Below, piece after piece: positions 17,932-27,624 of a DNA stretch of 64,000 nt. Position numbers and translations under genes: made by a program. This stretch comes from Methylococcales bacterium (GTDB lineage: Bacteria > Pseudomonadota > Gammaproteobacteria > Methylococcales > Methylomonadaceae). Each line of letters opens with the position of its first letter. Position 1 is the first letter of the stretch. The notes under the pieces were generated by a model. It saw only the letters and a list, made by a program, of their open reading frames with translations. It made no database searches and was not told the DNA's origin. Location: NCBI GenBank assembly GCA_028712795.1, contig JAQTPT010000001.1:221391-285390 (forward strand), in the 5' to 3' direction.

Positions 17932-20344
17932 AGAAGCCATCAAGCTTTATAATCCGCAAAACGCATCGAATGCAACCATAAAAGACACCTTTGTCATTCG
18001 TTTAAAGGAGTTCGACAAACTCTGGAAGGCAATTAAAAATTCCAGAATGGTGTATCCCGAGCAACATTTCATCGTTCAGGGCATCAGAGGTTCTGGCAAA
18101 AGCACCTTGCTGACCCGGTTATCGATAGAAGTTGAAGAAGATAAAGACCTTTCACAATGGCTGATTCCACTTCTTTTTCGAGAAGAAGAGTACGGCATTA
18201 CCTCGTTGTTTACTTTTTGGGAACATATCGCCGAAGAATTAACAGAGAATCCGCTCTATGCGGATCAATTCGCCGGTTTACTGGATAAAATCGAAGCTCT
18301 GGAAGATGACCCTAAGTCCGCATTTAAGCTTCTGGACAGTTATCTGCTCAAGGCAAACAAAAAAATTATTCTATTTATTGATAATCTGGCCGAGCTTTTT
18401 GAAGTTTATTCGAAAAATGAAGAGGAAATGCTCAGAGAAGTGTTAAGCCAGAACAATAACATAAGAATTATTGGCGGTTCAGCGATCAGCCTGGAAAATT
18501 TTTATGATAATAAAGCCCCTTTCTACCAGTTCTTTCAGATCATCACACTGAAAGAAATCAACCGGCAGGAAACCATCAGCCTATTAACCAAGCTAGGTAA
18601 ATACTCAGGCAAGGCAGAAGAAGCAAAAATAAAACAGCTTATTGAACAAGAACCGGAAAAAATTGAAACCCTCAGACGCTTAACCGGCGGCATACCCAGA
18701 ACGATTGTTTTGTTGTTCCAGATTCTGATAGAAGGCCCCAGAGGCACTACCTTTCAATATCTGGAAGATACGCTGGACAAAGTTTCACCCATTTACAAAC
18801 ACCGGATGGATGACCTGTCCAAACAACAAAAACCTATTATTCATGCCATTGCCAAAAATTGGGACGCGATGTCCGCCAAGGAAATCGCGCAACAAACGCG
18901 TATGGATAGCAAGCAAGTCTCCGCCCAATTGAGTCAATTGCAAAAGCAATGGCTGATAGAAAAGATACCGACTTCGACCAAAAACCACCTTTATTCGCTA
19001 CAGGAGCGGTTTTTTAATATCTGGTATCTGATGCGTTATGGCCGGCGTAAAGACAGGAACAAATTGATCTGGCTGACCCGGTTCTTTGAGCTATGGTGTT
19101 CAAATGATGAACTAACAGAACGCGCCAAGGTTTTTCATAAGGAATTAGAACAGGCATCGAGCCCTAGAGTTGCACTGATCTATGCCAGCGCACTTATCAA
19201 CAGTGACAAGCTGGAATTTAACGAAAAGGAAGAAGTTTATAACAAAACCCGCTTGCACCTTGAAGTATTAGGTCATAGTGATCTTGCGAAAGAATTACCA
19301 AATATTAGTGACGGTAATTATTTGCAGCAAGGCATTGAGTTGCTTCAATCAGGTGAGCTTAAGGAGGCAGAAACTTATATTCGAAAAGCGATAAATTATG
19401 GCAATAAACGCGCTTTTTTGACTTTGGGCTATCTATTTTTCGAACTCAAACAATACGAAGAAGCCGAAGCGAATTACCGGCTTGCCATTGAGCACGGTAA
19501 TACCAGAGCATATTTCAATTTGGGCAATCTATTCGGCGAACTCAATCGGTACGCAGAAGCTGAAGCAAATTACCGGCTTGCCATTGAGCACGGCGATACC
19601 GGTGCGTATAACAACTTGGGGATTCTATTCCGCAAACTCAAGCGGTACGAAGAAGCCGAAGCAAATTACCGGCTTGCCATTGAGCACGGCGATACCGGTG
19701 CGTATAACAACTTGGGGATTCTATTCCGCAAACTCAAGCGGTACGAAGAAGCCGAAGCAAATTACCGGCTTGCCATTGAGCACGGCGATACCGGTGCGTA
19801 TCTCAATTTGGGCCTTCTATTTCACGAGCTCAAGCAGTTCGAAAAAGCAGAAGATAACTTCAAACAAGCCATCGATCTGGGAGTTACGGGCGCAGCAAAT
19901 TCTCTCGCCTGGTCCTATTTCGAAACAGTTCAGAAAAATAAAAAATCTGATGCTTTAACGCTTGCCCGCAGTGCCGTTGCCGATGCCCCTATTTTTGCCT
20001 GTTTGCACACCTTGGCAACCGTCGCCCTTTGGAACAATGAAATCGACATTGCACGGGAAGCAATAGAAAAAATACTGTCAACGGAAAGCTGGCAGCAGGA
20101 TATTAATGAAAAAGGCTTTGTTGATTTGTTGATACTGCTTTTAGCCAAAGGCCAAACCAATCTTTTTGACAAATGGCAACAACAGTTTGATTTGGTGGAT
20201 AAATTAAAACCGCTCTATTACGCGTTTTTAAATTTGGTGCCGGAAAAATACCCTAATCAATTGCTAAGAATGGGTTCTGAATTGAAAGAAACTGTCGATG
20301 AAATACTGGCGAAAATAGCAAATTACAAGGAAAAATATAAATAA
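17912..20344 (+). CDS. STAND-like ATPase with TPR-type repeats
   Basis: 810 residues. An N-terminal NTPase has Walker A FIVQGIRGSGKSTLLTRLS (about residues 52-70) and Walker B KKIILFIDNLAELFEV (about 149-164). A winged-helix region (AKEIAQQTRMDSKQVSAQLS) sits around residue 330. Residues from about 485 onward are TPR-like helical hairpins, five of them in a 32-residue period (AEANYRLAIEHG core). ATPase, winged helix and repeats is the layout of signal-transduction NTPases, where repeats sense a ligand. It overlaps the upstream ATPase gene and both probably act together. Confidence 0.8.
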   Translation: MPTEHFKEAIKLYNPQNASNATIKDTFVIRLKEFDKLWKAIKNSRMVYPEQHFIVQGIRGSGKSTLLTRLSIEVEEDKDLSQWLIPLLFREEEYGITSLFTFWEHIAEELTENPLYADQFAGLLDKIEALEDDPKSAFKLLDSYLLKANKKIILFIDNLAELFEVYSKNEEEMLREVLSQNNNIRIIGGSAISLENFYDNKAPFYQFFQIITLKEINRQETISLLTKLGKYSGKAEEAKIKQLIEQEPEKIETLRRLTGGIPRTIVLLFQILIEGPRGTTFQYLEDTLDKVSPIYKHRMDDLSKQQKPIIHAIAKNWDAMSAKEIAQQTRMDSKQVSAQLSQLQKQWLIEKIPTSTKNHLYSLQERFFNIWYLMRYGRRKDRNKLIWLTRFFELWCSNDELTERAKVFHKELEQASSPRVALIYASALINSDKLEFNEKEEVYNKTRLHLEVLGHSDLAKELPNISDGNYLQQGIELLQSGELKEAETYIRKAINYGNKRAFLTLGYLFFELKQYEEAEANYRLAIEHGNTRAYFNLGNLFGELNRYAEAEANYRLAIEHGDTGAYNNLGILFRKLKRYEEAEANYRLAIEHGDTGAYNNLGILFRKLKRYEEAEANYRLAIEHGDTGAYLNLGLLFHELKQFEKAEDNFKQAIDLGVTGAANSLAWSYFETVQKNKKSDALTLARSAVADAPIFACLHTLATVALWNNEIDIAREAIEKILSTESWQQDINEKGFVDLLILLLAKGQTNLFDKWQQQFDLVDKLKPLYYAFLNLVPEKYPNQLLRMGSELKETVDEILAKIANYKEKYK
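19451..19930 (+). repeat. Five tandem 96-bp units inside the TPR region
   Basis: Units start at 19451, 19547, 19643, 19739 and 19835. The third unit differs from the second at only two bases near its start, and the fourth is identical to the third over its first 65 or so bases. The first and fifth have diverged. The period is 32 codons, so copy-number change keeps the frame. Confidence 0.9.
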
Positions 20345-20471
20345 TCGATACTCTTGACGCGTATACCCTTGCAGATTTAGTTAATGTGCCATTGCACCAT
20401 GAACAGCTCTAAGGATAAGAAGTTTACTGTTTTTAATCGTGGTTGTCGTAGTCAACAGTAAGAATCACACC

Positions 20472-20490
20472 CTACAAGTTTTTCTTGTAG
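20472..20490. other. Short perfect hairpin upstream of degQ
   Basis: CTACAAG and CTTGTAG pair perfectly around TTTTT, 70 bp before the degQ start. It is short; it may be a weak terminator for the ATPase operon or a leader structure. Confidence 0.4.
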
Positions 20491-20559
20491 CTCTTGTATT
20501 AAACGTTTTTGTACTTATATTGTCTGCTATTCATGTTTAACAATCCCTGGTAAATCCTG

Positions 20560-21924
20560 ATGAATACTCAAGTAGTAAAACCGCTGTTATTGATGTCTAT
20601 TTTATTCGCATGTTTGTCTACGTCCTTTACATTACAAGCGGCGGGGTTGCCGCCTTACGTTGACGGGCAGCCCGTGCCGTCCCTTGCACCCATGCTGGAA
20701 CGCGCCATGCCGGCGGTTGTGAATATTTCTACTTCAACCAATATTCAGGTTGGCGATAACCCGTTGATGCAGGATCCTTTTTTTCGTCAATTTTTTAATG
20801 TGCCCGAACAAATGAACCGGCAACAAAAAAATAGCTTGGGTTCGGGCGTTATTATCGACAGCAGCCAGGGTTTGGTTTTGACGAATAATCACGTCATTGA
20901 TAAAGCGGATAAAATTTTGGTGACTTTACATGATGGCCGCCAGCTCAACGCGGAATTAATAGGCACCGATCCAGAATCCGATGTCGCTATCATCCGCGTT
21001 CACGGCAACAACTTAACCCAGTTGCCCATTGCTGACTCCAGCCAACTGAAAGTCGGTGATTTTGTAGCCGCGATTGGCAGCCCCTTCGGACTCAGCCAGA
21101 CAGTAACCTCCGGTATTATCAGTGCCTTGGGCCGTTCGGGTCTTGGCATAGAAAAGTACGAAAACTTTATCCAGACCGATGCGTCGATTAACCCGGGCAA
21201 TTCCGGCGGTGCATTGGTTAATCTCCGGGGTGAATTAATAGGCATGAATACGGCGATTCTCGCCCCCACTGGCGGTAATGTCGGTATCGGTTTTGCGATT
21301 CCAACCAACATGATCATGACTATTAAAGAGTCCCTGGTTAAGCACGGCGAGGTAAAACGCGGCTTGCTGGGCGTAACTACCCAGGATTTAACGCCGGAGC
21401 TGGTCAATGCGTTTAACCTGGAGAACAAGCACGGCGCGGCGATCAGTCGCATTGAAAGCAATTCGCCTGCGGCAAAAGCCGGTCTGGAACCGGGTGATAT
21501 TATTGTGGCCGCAAATGGCAAGCCGGTTAAAAACAGTCAGGACATAAACAACATCGTCGGTTTATTGCAGGTTGGCGACAAGGTTAATATCGAATTTTTT
21601 CGCGGCAATGAAAAAAAAGAAGTCGATGCAGTTATCGGCAAACCTGAACAAGCACAAATGGCAGGCGAAAAATTGCATCCCTTATTAAAAGGCACTGTTT
21701 TAGGCGTAACGCAAAAAGATCAGGTTGAAGGCGTTGTCTTGGGAAAAATTCACACTTCTTCATACGCTTGGCGATTGGGCTTGCGTCCCGGCGACGTTAT
21801 CGTTTCGGCAAACCGCTATCGGGTGCGTAATCTTGAAGAATTAAAACAGGTTGTTGATCCTGAAGATGCCCTGTTAATTAACATTCAGCGTGGACAGGAA
21901 GGGTTCTTTGTTGTGTTAAGATAA
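20560..21924 (+). CDS. degQ: DegQ/DegP-family periplasmic serine endoprotease
   Basis: 454 residues with an N-terminal signal peptide (SILFACLSTSFTLQAAG). The trypsin-fold triad is visible as His111 (LTNNHVID), Asp141 (ESDVAII) and Ser215 (NPGNSGGAL). Two PDZ domains follow, the first starting near GLLGVTTQDLTPEL and the second near GTVLGVTQKD. It degrades misfolded envelope proteins. The length and short linker loop are closer to DegQ than DegP. A dispersed repeat with terminator-like shape follows directly. Confidence 0.93.
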   Translation: MNTQVVKPLLLMSILFACLSTSFTLQAAGLPPYVDGQPVPSLAPMLERAMPAVVNISTSTNIQVGDNPLMQDPFFRQFFNVPEQMNRQQKNSLGSGVIIDSSQGLVLTNNHVIDKADKILVTLHDGRQLNAELIGTDPESDVAIIRVHGNNLTQLPIADSSQLKVGDFVAAIGSPFGLSQTVTSGIISALGRSGLGIEKYENFIQTDASINPGNSGGALVNLRGELIGMNTAILAPTGGNVGIGFAIPTNMIMTIKESLVKHGEVKRGLLGVTTQDLTPELVNAFNLENKHGAAISRIESNSPAAKAGLEPGDIIVAANGKPVKNSQDINNIVGLLQVGDKVNIEFFRGNEKKEVDAVIGKPEQAQMAGEKLHPLLKGTVLGVTQKDQVEGVVLGKIHTSSYAWRLGLRPGDVIVSANRYRVRNLEELKQVVDPEDALLINIQRGQEGFFVVLR

Positions 21925-21931
21925 TAGAACA

Positions 21932-21987
21932 GGCGCAAGGCTAAAGGTACAAGGCAAAAGAACTTGTTTAGCCTTTGCCCTTGCGCC
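21932..21987. repeat. Dispersed inverted repeat, family B copy 1
   Basis: Outer arms GGCGCAAGG and CCTTGCGCC are perfect, with AAGG/TAAAGG-type words inside. A second member lies at 37813-37890. On the plus strand it ends in TTTATT and could also terminate degQ transcription. Confidence 0.65.
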
Positions 21988-22012
21988 TTTATTCCCAGGC
22001 CTTTAATAAAAT

Positions 22013-22534
22013 ATGAAAACCGATAAAAGCTTTATCCCGTTAAACATTGCTGTATTAGTGGTTTCCGACACGCGCATCGAAGCCGATGATGTATCGGGCA
22101 ATACCTTGGTGGAACGTGCAACGGAAGCGGGGCATCATGTCGTTGAAAAAAAAATAGTGCCTGATAATATTTACCGGATAAGGGCTGCTGTTTCAAACTG
22201 GATTGCCACGGACGACATTAATGTGGTGATAAGCACTGGCGGGACTGGCGTCACTGGCCGGGATGGAACGCCAGAAGCCGTGGCTCCATTACTGGATAAG
22301 GTTCTGGATGGTTTTGGCGAAACCTTCAGAATGCTTTCCTATCAGGATATAAAAACCTCAACTATCCAGTCCAGAGCTCTTGCCGGCGTTGCAAATGCCA
22401 CTTATGTATTTTGCCTGCCCGGTTCATCTGGTGCGTGCCGCACTGCCTGGGATGCTTTAATCAAGGAACAACTGGATTACCGGACGCGGCCTTGCAATCT
22501 GGTTCAGCTGATGCCCAGACTCATGGAAAAATAA
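22013..22534 (+). CDS. moaB: Molybdenum cofactor biosynthesis protein B
   Basis: 173 residues of the MoaB/MogA fold. MoaB-type proteins bind or adenylylate molybdopterin during cofactor assembly. Seen are IAVLVVSDTRIEADDVSGNT, INVVISTGGTGVTGRDGTPE (the ligand-binding GGTG loop) and FCLPGSSGACRTAWD. Other moa genes are absent nearby. It sits 1 bp before the DUF423 gene, so the two are cotranscribed. Confidence 0.93.
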   Translation: MKTDKSFIPLNIAVLVVSDTRIEADDVSGNTLVERATEAGHHVVEKKIVPDNIYRIRAAVSNWIATDDINVVISTGGTGVTGRDGTPEAVAPLLDKVLDGFGETFRMLSYQDIKTSTIQSRALAGVANATYVFCLPGSSGACRTAWDALIKEQLDYRTRPCNLVQLMPRLMEK

Positions 22535-22535
22535 T

Positions 22536-22943
22536 ATGAAATCCGGTTTTTTATTTTTGGGCGCGGTCAGCGCGCTTATCGGCGTCGGCATGGGAGCGTT
22601 TGGCGCTCATGGCTTAAAAGCCATCTTGAGTCCCGAAATGCTAGCGGTTTATCAAACCGGAGTGACCTATCAAATGTGGCATGCGCTGGGTCTGATAAGC
22701 ATTGCAGTCATAAGCCGGCAAGTCCCTGAGTCCAAATTACTGAGTTGGGCAGGCTGGTTGATGTTTATTGGGATACTCCTGTTTTCCGGCAGCTTATATC
22801 TGTTGGTACTCCTCGATCAAAAGTGGTTAGGAATGATTACGCCCCTGGGCGGCGTCAGTTTTATAACGGCTTGGCTTTTAATCGCAATTTTTGCAGCAAA
22901 AAAACAACAACATCACAGCAGGTATACCAGTGCGCGACGCTAA
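22536..22943 (+). CDS. DUF423 family inner-membrane protein
   Basis: 135 residues with four predicted membrane segments (FLFLGAVSALIGVGMGAFGA, ALGLISIAVI, WAGWLMFIGILLFSGSLYLL, ITPLGGVSFITAWLLIAIFA). The GAFGAHGL and YQTGVTYQMWHALGL blocks are diagnostic of the DUF423/YgdD family. Function unknown. It lies between moaB and pepN, overlapping the latter by 14 bp. Confidence 0.9.
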   Translation: MKSGFLFLGAVSALIGVGMGAFGAHGLKAILSPEMLAVYQTGVTYQMWHALGLISIAVISRQVPESKLLSWAGWLMFIGILLFSGSLYLLVLLDQKWLGMITPLGGVSFITAWLLIAIFAAKKQQHHSRYTSARR

Positions 22944-25599
22944 CCCCCAAACAATTTATTTAAAAGACTATGCCGTTCCTGATTATTTAATTCATAGTGT
23001 CGATTTAAATTTTGACTTGACTGAAGACAATACGCGGGTTGTTTCACGGCTGACCTTAAGCCGGAATCCTGCCAGCACTACCGGTGATGCCGCATTGATT
23101 TTGGCGGGCGAAAACTTGGGCCTGATCAGCGTAGTTTTGAATGACGACAATCAATTAACCGGCCAACACTATCTGCAAACGCCGGATTCGTTAATCATTC
23201 ACGAAGTGCCTCAGCACCGTAATTTTGTGCTGACTATTGAAAACATGATTAATCCGAAAGCCAACACGGCATTGGAAGGCTTGTTTTTGTCCAACGGCAT
23301 GTTATGTACCCAATGCGAAGCGGAAGGTTTTAGAAAAATCACTTATTTTCTCGACAGACCGGATGTCATGGCAAAATTCACCACGACCCTGATTGGCGAC
23401 AAAGACCGTTTCCCCGTTTTATTGTCCAACGGCAACAAAATTGCTCAAGGCGAGTTAGCGGATAATCGCCATTGGGTAACCTGGGAAGACCCATTTAACA
23501 AGCCTTGCTATTTGTTCGCACTGGTTGCCGGGCAATTGGACTGCATTGAGGACAGCTTTATCACGCAAACAGGCCGCAACATCAGTTTGCAGATTTTTGT
23601 TGAAAAACACGATCTGGACAAATGCGCCCATGCCATGCAGTCGCTTAAAAACGCCATGCGCTGGGATGAAGAGGTTTATGGCCGCGAATACGATCTGGAT
23701 TTATACATGATTGTTGCAGTCGGTCATTTCAATATGGGAGCGATGGAGAACAAGGGTCTTAACGTTTTCAACACCAAATTTGTGCTGGCGCGTCCTGATA
23801 CGGCTACCGACTCGGATTATGAGCATATCGAAGGCGTTATCGGCCATGAATATTTTCATAACTGGACGGGGAACCGTATTACCTGCCGGGACTGGTTTCA
23901 ACTTAGTCTTAAAGAAGGCTTTACAGTGTTTCGCGATCAGCAATTCACCGGTGACCGCACTTCCAAAGCGGTAAAACGCATTGAAGATGTAATTAATTTG
24001 CGTACCCGCCAGTTTTCGGAAGATGCAGGGCCCATGGCGCATCCAATCCGGCCGGATGCTTACATAGAAATTAATAATTTTTACACCTTAACTGTGTATG
24101 AAAAAGGCGCCGAAGTGGTGCGGATGATCCACACTTTGCTGGGCGCGGAAGGCTTCCGCAAAGGCAGCGATTTATATTTTGAACGCCATGATGGCCAGGC
24201 GGTAACTTGCGATGATTTTGTCAATGCAATGGAAGCCGCCAACGATGTTGATTTGACCCAATTCCGCCGCTGGTACGCACAAGCAGGAACACCGGTATTA
24301 AAGGTCCAGCAATCTTACGATCCCTCTTCACAATCCCTGACTTTAACCATCAACCAACATTGTCCGCCAACGCCTGGACAAGCTGTTAAAGAACCGCTGC
24401 ACATTCCGGTTACTGTCGGTTTAATCAATAAAGATGGTTCAGTCGAACTGTGTAGATTACAGGGTAACGTTCCCAAGCTAGAGCTTGGGAACGAGCGTGA
24501 TGAAGTCATTTTACAAGTGACCCAGGCAGAGCAAACCTTTATCTTTGAGGACCTAAAAGAGCAGCCTGTCGTTTCTATTTTAAGAAGCTTTTCAGCGCCC
24601 GTTAAATTGACCATGGAGCGCAGTCTTGATGAGTTGGCGTTTTTATTAAGCTATGACAGCGATACCTTTAATCGCTGGGAGGCAGGACAGCAACTCGCGG
24701 GCCAGATTATCGCGGGACTGATAGCCGATGTGCAGAACGGCAGGGAGATGCAGATAAACCCGGTTATTGTCACTGCCTTTAAGCAGGTCATGGAACAATC
24801 CTGGGATGACTTGTCGTATTTTTCATTATTATTAAGTTTGCCCTCGGAAAACTATTTGGCAGAGCAAATGCAGGTTGTCGATGTTGAAGCTATTCATAAG
24901 GCCAGAGAGTTTGTCGTGCTGACTTTGGCGGAACAGCTACAAAATCAGTTTAAAGCTCTATATCTTGATAATCATCGGGATGAATCAGGGTTATTTGATG
25001 CCGCCGCTATTGGCCGTAGACGCATTAAAAACACATGCTTAGCTTATTTAGGCAGAGTGGAGCAACCGGACATAAGACAATGGTCACAGCAGCAATTTGA
25101 TTTAGCTAAAAATATGACCGATCAAATAGCCGCATTAGCCGTCGTGGTGAATGGTTCGCATCCAGCCAAGCAGCAGTGCCTGGACAGTTTTTACCAGCAA
25201 TGGCAAGCGGAAGCATTGGTAATAGATAAATGGTTCGCACTACAAGCATCCAGCCATAACCCGGAAACCTTTGCTACTGTTCAAGCATTAATTCATCATC
25301 CTGCGTTCGATTTAAAAAATCCAAATCGAGTCCGCGCCTTGATTGGTGCATTCAGCCAGGCGAATCCGTTGCATTTTCATGCCGCAAACGGCCAAGGTTA
25401 TCAATTTTTAGCGGACCAAATCATTGCCCTTAACACCTTAAACCCGCAAGTGGCATCACGCATGTTAAGCGCATTAACATCATGGCGCAGATATGACGAC
25501 GGCAGACAGGCGCTAATGAAAGCGCAATTGGAGAGGATCATGACCACCGAAGCCATTTCTAAAGATGTCTATGAAGTGGCCAGCAAAAGCCTTGCCTGA
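22930..25599 (+). CDS. pepN: Aminopeptidase N
   Basis: 889 residues, an M1 zinc metallo-aminopeptidase acting broadly on peptide N-termini in the cytoplasm. The substrate motif GAMENKGLNVF and zinc motif HEYFHNW (about residue 306) with the downstream Glu in LSLKEG are intact. A GTG at 22930 was chosen as start because the family begins about 12 residues before the first strand; the frame extends a little further upstream inside the DUF423 gene. A 26-bp palindrome lies within the coding region at 24468, read through in frame as a short insertion. Confidence 0.95.
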   Translation: MRDANPQTIYLKDYAVPDYLIHSVDLNFDLTEDNTRVVSRLTLSRNPASTTGDAALILAGENLGLISVVLNDDNQLTGQHYLQTPDSLIIHEVPQHRNFVLTIENMINPKANTALEGLFLSNGMLCTQCEAEGFRKITYFLDRPDVMAKFTTTLIGDKDRFPVLLSNGNKIAQGELADNRHWVTWEDPFNKPCYLFALVAGQLDCIEDSFITQTGRNISLQIFVEKHDLDKCAHAMQSLKNAMRWDEEVYGREYDLDLYMIVAVGHFNMGAMENKGLNVFNTKFVLARPDTATDSDYEHIEGVIGHEYFHNWTGNRITCRDWFQLSLKEGFTVFRDQQFTGDRTSKAVKRIEDVINLRTRQFSEDAGPMAHPIRPDAYIEINNFYTLTVYEKGAEVVRMIHTLLGAEGFRKGSDLYFERHDGQAVTCDDFVNAMEAANDVDLTQFRRWYAQAGTPVLKVQQSYDPSSQSLTLTINQHCPPTPGQAVKEPLHIPVTVGLINKDGSVELCRLQGNVPKLELGNERDEVILQVTQAEQTFIFEDLKEQPVVSILRSFSAPVKLTMERSLDELAFLLSYDSDTFNRWEAGQQLAGQIIAGLIADVQNGREMQINPVIVTAFKQVMEQSWDDLSYFSLLLSLPSENYLAEQMQVVDVEAIHKAREFVVLTLAEQLQNQFKALYLDNHRDESGLFDAAAIGRRRIKNTCLAYLGRVEQPDIRQWSQQQFDLAKNMTDQIAALAVVVNGSHPAKQQCLDSFYQQWQAEALVIDKWFALQASSHNPETFATVQALIHHPAFDLKNPNRVRALIGAFSQANPLHFHAANGQGYQFLADQIIALNTLNPQVASRMLSALTSWRRYDDGRQALMKAQLERIMTTEAISKDVYEVASKSLA
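24468..24493. repeat. Palindromic repeat inside pepN
   Basis: CGTTCCCAAGCT and AGCTTGGGAACG form a 12-bp perfect inverted repeat with a 2-bp loop. It is translated in frame as NVPKLELGNE, in a surface-like linker after the catalytic domain. Its shape is that of REP elements. Confidence 0.7.
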
Positions 25600-25867
25600 A
25601 CAAATTTGATCAAAAATGTCTCATTGATTAGTTGCCGATAAATCCGGATGTTTTGAAGGAATGGGCTTTCAGCCCATCTTTTAAAACCTGGGTGGCTATA
25701 GGAATAATTGAGTCATTCATGTCGAACTGGCGAAGTGCTACCAAACCTTTGCCTGCGAACTTTGCACTTTTAGCAGTATTCTTTGTCGGATGATGCTTAT
25801 AACCAGCTGCACTTTGCCTGTTTAAAAAACCACTGCTCAAGCTTAAATGACATTCAAATTTTAAACT

Positions 25868-27586
25868 ATGAACACTATAAAACAATTACTTAAACCTAAA
25901 GTTGAGATGGGGTTTTTCGCAATTTTAGTTATTTTTCTGCTGTTGTTACTGTTGGCTTCACAAAGCACTTTCGCAGCAGAGATTAATGTTTCCGTGGATC
26001 GTAATCCGGTCAGTATTGATGAATCTTTCCAGATAATGTTTACAGCGACTGAGTCACCAGACGATGACCCGGATTTCAGTCCCTTGGAACAGGATTTTTC
26101 GATACTCAACCAGAGTAACAGCAGCAGCTCATCATGGATAAATGGAAAATCCACCAAGACTATTCAGTGGACGGTCAATGTAGTGGCTAAAAAAACGGGC
26201 CGTCTGGTTATTCCTTCGGTGAAATTTGGTAATGATATAAGTCAGTCTTCTGCCATTTTGGTTACTAATGTTACGCCCAACAAAGCGGTTAAGACTAATG
26301 ATGACTTGTTTATAGAAGTTGAGGCGACTCCGCTAAACCCCTATATACAGTCCCAGGTTTTCTATACCTTGCGGCTATATACAAAAGTCAATATTTCTCA
26401 AGCCAGATTGAATGAACCTGAACTGGCAGATGCCGTAATTGAACGATTAGGTGAAGACAGCAACTATAATACCCAGGTTAACGGCGTTAATTATTCGGTG
26501 ACTGAACGGAAATATGTCATTTTCCCACAAAAAAGTGGACGGCTAATTATTAAGCCTTTGGTATTAACTGCCGAAGTGCTAACCGACGGCAACCCCAATT
26601 TTAACAGTTTTTTTAATTCGCAAATGACAAAAACCAAACGGGTCGAATCTAAAGCGATAACGCTGGATGTAAAACCAGCACCGGCCTCTTTTAATGGCAA
26701 ACATTGGCTATCGGCTGAAGAACTGGTTTTAAAGCAGGAATGGTCCGGCGATGTCCAACAAATGAAGGTTGGAGAACCTTTGACCAGAACCTTAACCTTA
26801 CTGGCAAAAGGCACAACGGTCGGTCAACTTCCTGAATTGAATACTACCAACACCAATGACCGGTTGAAAGCCTATCCCGACCAACCCGTATTACAAGAAC
26901 AGAAAAAAGCCGATGGATTGCAGGCTTTCAAAGAAGAAAAAATCGCCCTGATTCCCTCAAAAGCAGGCAGCTACACATTACCTGCCATAGAAATTCCCTG
27001 GTTTAATACTAAAAGCCAAAAAATGGAAGTGGCAAGAATCCCGGAAACAACAATTACAGCTCTTGCTGCCGCCGGGACTCAGTCTGCACCTGTGGCTCCA
27101 GAGGTTACGCCAGCTACCCCAGAGAAAATTGAAACCGGTTCAGTTATTAAAGGCCCGCAACAAATCAATATCTGGTTATGGGTTTCTGTATTTTTAGCGA
27201 CCGGCTGGTTACTGACATTGATTTATTTCTTAACTAATCGCACTGTTACCAAACCCATTATTGAAAATAACGGCCCGGAAATAAATTTAAAAGAGTGCAT
27301 TAAGAACTTAAAAATTGCCTGTAATAACGACAATGCGCTTGCGTCTAAAGATGCCTTGCTTGAATGGGGGCGGCAAAAGTTTAATGTTTCGAATCTGGGC
27401 GCTATAGCCATGTTTTGTGATGCCCGATTGAGAGATGAAATTCTGCATTTAAATCATGTTTTATATGGCAAAGAAGCGGGGCAATGGCAAGGCAAAAAAC
27501 TATTTCAGGCATTTACTGAAAATAAAGCCCGAGAGAAAATTGCAATGACTGAGGATAAAAGCCTGGAGCCGCTTTATCGTTTGTAG
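25868..27586 (+). CDS. batD: BatD family protein
   Basis: 572 residues with an N-terminal signal/anchor (FFAILVIFLLLLLLASQSTF), a long beta-rich periplasmic part with EINVSVDRNPVSIDESFQI, and a late membrane segment (NIWLWVSVFLATGWLLTLIY) followed by a cytoplasmic tail. This is the BatD (oxygen tolerance) layout. BatD usually sits with batA and batB and a MoxR ATPase; these are not in the window upstream, where pepN lies. Role in envelope stress is by family only. Confidence 0.88.
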   Translation: MNTIKQLLKPKVEMGFFAILVIFLLLLLLASQSTFAAEINVSVDRNPVSIDESFQIMFTATESPDDDPDFSPLEQDFSILNQSNSSSSSWINGKSTKTIQWTVNVVAKKTGRLVIPSVKFGNDISQSSAILVTNVTPNKAVKTNDDLFIEVEATPLNPYIQSQVFYTLRLYTKVNISQARLNEPELADAVIERLGEDSNYNTQVNGVNYSVTERKYVIFPQKSGRLIIKPLVLTAEVLTDGNPNFNSFFNSQMTKTKRVESKAITLDVKPAPASFNGKHWLSAEELVLKQEWSGDVQQMKVGEPLTRTLTLLAKGTTVGQLPELNTTNTNDRLKAYPDQPVLQEQKKADGLQAFKEEKIALIPSKAGSYTLPAIEIPWFNTKSQKMEVARIPETTITALAAAGTQSAPVAPEVTPATPEKIETGSVIKGPQQINIWLWVSVFLATGWLLTLIYFLTNRTVTKPIIENNGPEINLKECIKNLKIACNNDNALASKDALLEWGRQKFNVSNLGAIAMFCDARLRDEILHLNHVLYGKEAGQWQGKKLFQAFTENKAREKIAMTEDKSLEPLYRL

Positions 27587-27624
27587 CCGCTATAGAAAGA
27601 ATTTAGCCTCATAGCATTGGTGAC

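Noticed and set aside
25628..25885. 85-codon minus-strand frame between pepN and batD
   Set aside because: Some protein-like text at its end (IPIATQVLKDGLKAHSFKTS), but no start signal, and its start lies inside batD; may be a remnant, not a supported gene.
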